From NCBI GenBank assembly GCA_039931435.1, contig JBDTRY010000146.1:1-9489 (forward strand): 9,489 nt of DNA, given 5' to 3'. Both the position numbers and the translations under genes were made by a program. The DNA comes from JBDTRY01 sp039931435. GTDB lineage: Bacteria > Acidobacteriota > Thermoanaerobaculia > Gp7-AA8. Positions 6,651 to 9,489 of the stretch are shown here, piece after piece. Within the stretch, counting starts at the first letter, position 1. Every line of letters starts with the position of its first letter. Under the pieces are notes generated by a model that was not told the origin of the DNA, ran no database searches, and worked only from the letters and a program-made list of their open reading frames with translations.

Positions 6651-8561
6651 CTAGGTTTCCAGCGACGCAATGGCGCGCTCGATCGCTTCCGGAGTGGCCT
6701 GTACACCGCTGTGAGCTCGCGGCACGAGTTCGCCCTGCATCCAGTCGTAGTCGCCGCGTAGAAGCTTCTGAGCCTGTCGGTAGGCAAAGGCATCGTGGTT
6801 ATCGAACATCGTCTCGAAATTCTGCTCGATGCGAACCTTTGCGTCGCGGCAGAACAGATCAGCCATCTCCACGGCATTTGCCTGCTGGCCGCCTTTCGCC
6901 GCCAGCATGTGCGCGTAGGAAATCGTGGCTGACATAGCGAAGAGATCGGTTCCGATGTCCACGATCCTCGCCAGCGTCGACTGCTTCTTTTCCAGGCCCG
7001 CCTGATAACGCATCATGGCGTGAAAAATCGAACGCGACAGCCTGCGCGAGGTGCGCTCGACGTAGGCCATATGTCCGGAGTTTCGTCCGAATTGCGAAAA
7101 CTCCGGCTTGCGGCTCCATCCCAGGTAACGCGTCGGGTACCACCAGGCGTAATGCGCACCTGCTTTGGCGATGGCCGCCGACTTGTCCGAAGCGGATGCG
7201 TCTTTCTGCAGGAGGATTCCGGCCTGCTTCATGTGCGGGTCGACCGCTTCCCGGGCGATGAAAAGATGCTGAATCTCGGTCGTGCCTTCGAAGATCCGGT
7301 TGATACGCATGTCGCGCAGAATTCGCTCCACGGGCTGCGGCGTCTCACCGCGTGCCGCCAGGGACTGCGCCGTCTCGTAACCACGGCCGCCACGGATCTG
7401 CAGCAGTTCGTCCGCGATCTTCCACATGATTTCCGTGTTGAAGAGCTTGGCCATCGCTGCTTCCAGACGGAGATCGACGTCGCCGCGATCGGCCAGACCG
7501 GAAGTCAGCCAGACGATCGCTTCCATCGCCAATGTGTGCGAGGCCATCCAGGCAATCTTCGCTGCGATCGCTTCATGAGTACCGATCGGACCGCCCCACT
7601 GCTCACGTTCGTTCGCCCATTCCTTGGCGATCTCCAGCGCCCGCCGTCCCGCCGAGGCGCAGCCTGCCGGAATGGTCAGCCGCCCCGTGTTCAGCGTAAT
7701 CAGAGCCAGCTTCAGCCCGAGGCCTTCGCCCCAGAGCAGATTTTCTTTCGGTATGTAGACATCCTTGAAATTGATCTGAGCATTACCGATCCCGCGCAGT
7801 CCCATGAACTGGCAACGGTGCGCCACCTCCACTCCCGGACTGCTCGCTTCGATGACGAAGGCGGTGATCTGCTTTTTCTCTTTTCCCTTGACGATCTTCG
7901 GAGGCGTCTGAGCCATCACCACGAGCAGCTCTGCCTTCGTGCCGTTCGTGCACCAGAGCTTCTGGCCGTTGAGAATGTAACCCTTGCCGTCCGGCGTTGG
8001 TACAGCAGTGGTCTGCATTTTGGCAGGATCCGAACCGACTCCCGGCTCGGTCAGAGCGAACGCGGAAATCGCCCCCGCCGCACATCGCGGCAGATACTTC
8101 TTTTTCTGCTCCTCGGTTCCGAACATTTTCAGCGGTTGCGGCACGCCGATGGACTGATGCGCGGAAAGCCACGCCACGGTCGAGCCGCACCACGTAGCCG
8201 TCAGAGCGATGGCGCGGTTGTAATTTGTCTGGCTGAATCCGAGTCCGCCGTACTCTTTCGGGATCTTCATCCCCCAGGCGCCGAGATCCCGCAAACCCTG
8301 AAAGAGAGACTCGGGATAGATCCCTGATCGATCGATCTCGTCGGCATCGACGTTCTCGGACAGAAACTGCGAGAATCGGGCGAGGTACTCGTCCCCGATT
8401 GCCTTGTCATCGTCGGACTGATCGGGGAAGGGGTGAATGAGGTCCAGAGCGAGATTTCCGAGGAACAGCTGCCCTACAAACGACGGTTTTTCCCACTCCG
8501 TCTGGCGACTGGCCTCCGCAACTTCCATTGCTTCGGCGGCGCTGACTTTTTTCTCGCTCAA
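6651..8561 (-). CDS. Acyl-CoA dehydrogenase, long VLCAD/ACAD9-like form
   Basis: This 636-aa FAD enzyme introduces the 2,3-double bond into acyl-CoA, the first step of beta-oxidation. The N-terminal helical domain covers about 50-165. The middle beta domain opens with the flavin-site motif FALTEPGVGSD at 168-178. The C-terminal helical domain has RGGRGYE at 390-396 and the catalytic-base segment RIFEGTTEIQ at 422-431, where E425 sits as in MCAD (IYEGT). About 200 further residues follow (440-636), as in very-long-chain and ACAD9-type enzymes, which suggests long-chain substrates (inference). The start is TTG 8559-8561, supported by AAGGAG five nt upstream. It is transcribed opposite to the arg cluster and divergently from folE. 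A sigma70-like promoter with a FadR-like operator lies upstream, fitting fatty-acid induction. Substrate length cannot be read from the sequence. Confidence 0.93.
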   Translation of the reverse strand: MSEKKVSAAEAMEVAEASRQTEWEKPSFVGQLFLGNLALDLIHPFPDQSDDDKAIGDEYLARFSQFLSENVDADEIDRSGIYPESLFQGLRDLGAWGMKIPKEYGGLGFSQTNYNRAIALTATWCGSTVAWLSAHQSIGVPQPLKMFGTEEQKKKYLPRCAAGAISAFALTEPGVGSDPAKMQTTAVPTPDGKGYILNGQKLWCTNGTKAELLVVMAQTPPKIVKGKEKKQITAFVIEASSPGVEVAHRCQFMGLRGIGNAQINFKDVYIPKENLLWGEGLGLKLALITLNTGRLTIPAGCASAGRRALEIAKEWANEREQWGGPIGTHEAIAAKIAWMASHTLAMEAIVWLTSGLADRGDVDLRLEAAMAKLFNTEIMWKIADELLQIRGGRGYETAQSLAARGETPQPVERILRDMRINRIFEGTTEIQHLFIAREAVDPHMKQAGILLQKDASASDKSAAIAKAGAHYAWWYPTRYLGWSRKPEFSQFGRNSGHMAYVERTSRRLSRSIFHAMMRYQAGLEKKQSTLARIVDIGTDLFAMSATISYAHMLAAKGGQQANAVEMADLFCRDAKVRIEQNFETMFDNHDAFAYRQAQKLLRGDYDWMQGELVPRAHSGVQATPEAIERAIASLET

Positions 8562-8566
8562 GGTGA

Positions 8567-8572
8567 CTCCTT
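8567..8572 (-). promoter_or_regulatory. Ribosome binding site supporting the TTG start of the acyl-CoA dehydrogenase
   Basis: On the - strand AAGGAG precedes the TTG start at 8561 by five nt. It fixes a non-ATG start; the next in-frame ATG is 11 codons downstream. Confidence 0.75.
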
Positions 8573-8689
8573 CTGTCGATCGCTGTCTCGTTCGCCTGGA
8601 TTACGTTTAGTTCAGCCCGCGCCAGGACAAGGAACCTGCCGAACCCGGGCCAACGGAAAGGCAACCGTAGGCTACGATTGACGTTCGAG

Positions 8690-8718
8690 ATTCTGAATGA
8701 ATGTTCATTCAGTGTCAA
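8690..8718 (-). promoter_or_regulatory. Sigma70-like promoter of the acyl-CoA dehydrogenase
   Basis: On the - strand a perfect TTGACA -35 box (8713-8718) is followed by a 17-bp spacer and CAGAAT (8690-8695), which matches four of six TATAAT positions. Transcription would start near 8683 and give a 5' leader of about 120 nt. The spacer is almost entirely occupied by a palindromic operator. Confidence 0.65.
8693..8712. promoter_or_regulatory. FadR-like (TetR-family) operator palindrome
   Basis: CTGAATGAA and TTCATTCAG form a perfect 9-bp inverted repeat around TG. The core TGAATGA-N4-TCATTCA matches the operator I recall for Bacillus subtilis FadR (YsiA), the acyl-CoA-responsive TetR-family repressor of beta-oxidation genes, except for one centre position. 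It lies between the -35 and -10 boxes of the acyl-CoA dehydrogenase promoter, so a bound repressor would block polymerase. The regulator gene is not in the window. Confidence 0.65.
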
Positions 8719-8810
8719 TCTACCATCTAGAAGTAGCGGAATGAACGGCAAATTCCCGTGCAAATGCTTCGTTCGTAACGCAGAATGACGGCTCTGCAAA
8801 GGACAACGAC

Positions 8811-9489
8811 ATGAAAAAAGAAACTGAGGAGTCCCTGGCTCTGGCCAGAGAAGTGGATGCCATCACCCGCGATCGCGGTCTGCTGATCGGCCCGCGGCCG
8901 ACTGTCGACACGGAACAACTCCAGGTCCTGCTGCGCCGGGTTCTGGAGATGCTGCATGTCGATCTGAACAACGAGAATCTGCGGGACACCCCCCGGCGCT
9001 GGGCGGACTCACTGGTGACCATGACCAGTGGCTACGACTTCACCGATGCCAGCAAACTGACCACGATCTTCCGCAGTGCCTGCACGGTTGCCGATGAGAG
9101 CTGTCAGAACCTCGTGGTTATTGGCGGGACGTACAAGACGCTTTGCGCGCATCACATCCTTCCGTTCTTCGGTCACTTCATCGTCGGCTACATCCCGGAG
9201 AAGGCGATCATCGGCGCGTCCAAAATCCCCAGGGTTGTGGAGGTTCACATGCGCAAGCTGCAATCGCAGGAGCATCTCGCCCACGAAGTGGCTGACACGA
9301 TCGAAAAGATCCTGGAGCCGCGGGGTCTGGCCGTGTGGATGGGTGGAACGCATCTGTGCATGGTCATGCGCGGGGTGGAACAGGAATCGTCATTCATGGA
9401 GACCAACGTGCTCCGCGGGGCGTTTCTCAGTGATGAAAAGACCCGTCATGAGTTCATGTCCATCGTCAATCGACGCGGACAGCACGGGT
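8811..9489 (+). CDS. folE: GTP cyclohydrolase I (partial at 3' end)
   Basis: It converts GTP to 7,8-dihydroneopterin triphosphate, the entry step to folate and other pterins, as a zinc-dependent decameric cytoplasmic enzyme. The 226 visible codons include LRDTPRRWA at 57-65, the zinc motif TLCAHHILPFFGH at 110-122, ASK at 136-138, QSQE at 151-154 and THLCMVMRG at 180-188. Expected zinc ligands C112, H115 and C183 are present, as are E154 and R187, which match substrate-site residues of E. coli FolE. The usual Glu in CEHH is Ala (A113, codon GCG). The ATG has AAAGGA seven nt upstream (8798-8803). The first ~30 residues are a non-conserved leader. No stop is reached, but RHEFMSIVNRRG is close to the normal C-terminus. 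It diverges from the acyl-CoA dehydrogenase gene; no convincing promoter of its own is seen. Confidence 0.93.
   Translation, partial: MKKETEESLALAREVDAITRDRGLLIGPRPTVDTEQLQVLLRRVLEMLHVDLNNENLRDTPRRWADSLVTMTSGYDFTDASKLTTIFRSACTVADESCQNLVVIGGTYKTLCAHHILPFFGHFIVGYIPEKAIIGASKIPRVVEVHMRKLQSQEHLAHEVADTIEKILEPRGLAVWMGGTHLCMVMRGVEQESSFMETNVLRGAFLSDEKTRHEFMSIVNRRGQHG

Noticed and set aside
7020..8327. Long + strand open frame of 435 codons opposite the acyl-CoA dehydrogenase
   Set aside because: It is the antisense of a clearly conserved enzyme, with shadow-like composition and no recognisable motif. Long antisense frames are expected in GC-rich coding DNA.
8666..8676. Small palindrome CGTAG-G-CTACG in the acyl-CoA dehydrogenase leader
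   Set aside because: Five-bp arms are too short to claim as an operator or hairpin without other copies.

Overview
The window is a bacterial chromosome segment, moderately GC-rich by eye and densely coded, with frequent GTG and TTG starts. It is almost entirely arginine biosynthesis. The intergenic palindromic repeats with TCATCCTGAG tips resemble repeats I recall from Acidobacteriota and other soil phyla. An Acidobacteriota-like source is therefore my weak guess, not a demonstrated assignment.

Layout. Positions 1-6326 on the + strand hold an arg cluster: the end of argC, then argB, argD, argG, argH and argJ. The arg genes are tightly packed. argC/argB overlap by GTGA, argB/argD by a few codons, and argD/argG and argH/argJ by ATGA, so translational coupling is likely. 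The one break is about 220 bp between argG and argH. It holds a hairpin just after argG and a 113-bp palindromic element (R1). From 6327 to 6650 there is no gene. That stretch holds six tandem 27-bp repeats and a second copy of the 113-bp element (R2) in the opposite orientation. argH-argJ is thus bracketed by inverted copies of the same element.

On the - strand, 6651-8561 encodes a long (636 aa) acyl-CoA dehydrogenase of the VLCAD/ACAD9 size class. Its upstream region has a clear sigma70-like promoter. A perfect palindrome between the -35 and -10 boxes matches the operator type of TetR-family FadR fatty-acid repressors. Diverging from it, folE (GTP cyclohydrolase I) starts at 8811 and runs off the window end, probably missing only its last few residues.

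How the genes work together. ArgB phosphorylates N-acetylglutamate, ArgC reduces the acyl phosphate, and ArgD transaminates to N-acetylornithine. ArgJ moves the acetyl group back to glutamate (cyclic pathway) and releases ornithine. ArgG and ArgH convert citrulline to arginine. argF (or another carbamoyltransferase gene) and argR are not in this window. The acyl-CoA dehydrogenase (beta-oxidation) and folE (folate/pterin synthesis) are functionally unrelated to the arg genes.

I see no new multi-gene system here. The points worth a second look are the FadR-like operator/promoter, the inverted repeat pair with its adjoining tandem array, the unusual ArgD tail, and the altered zinc-site motif of FolE.
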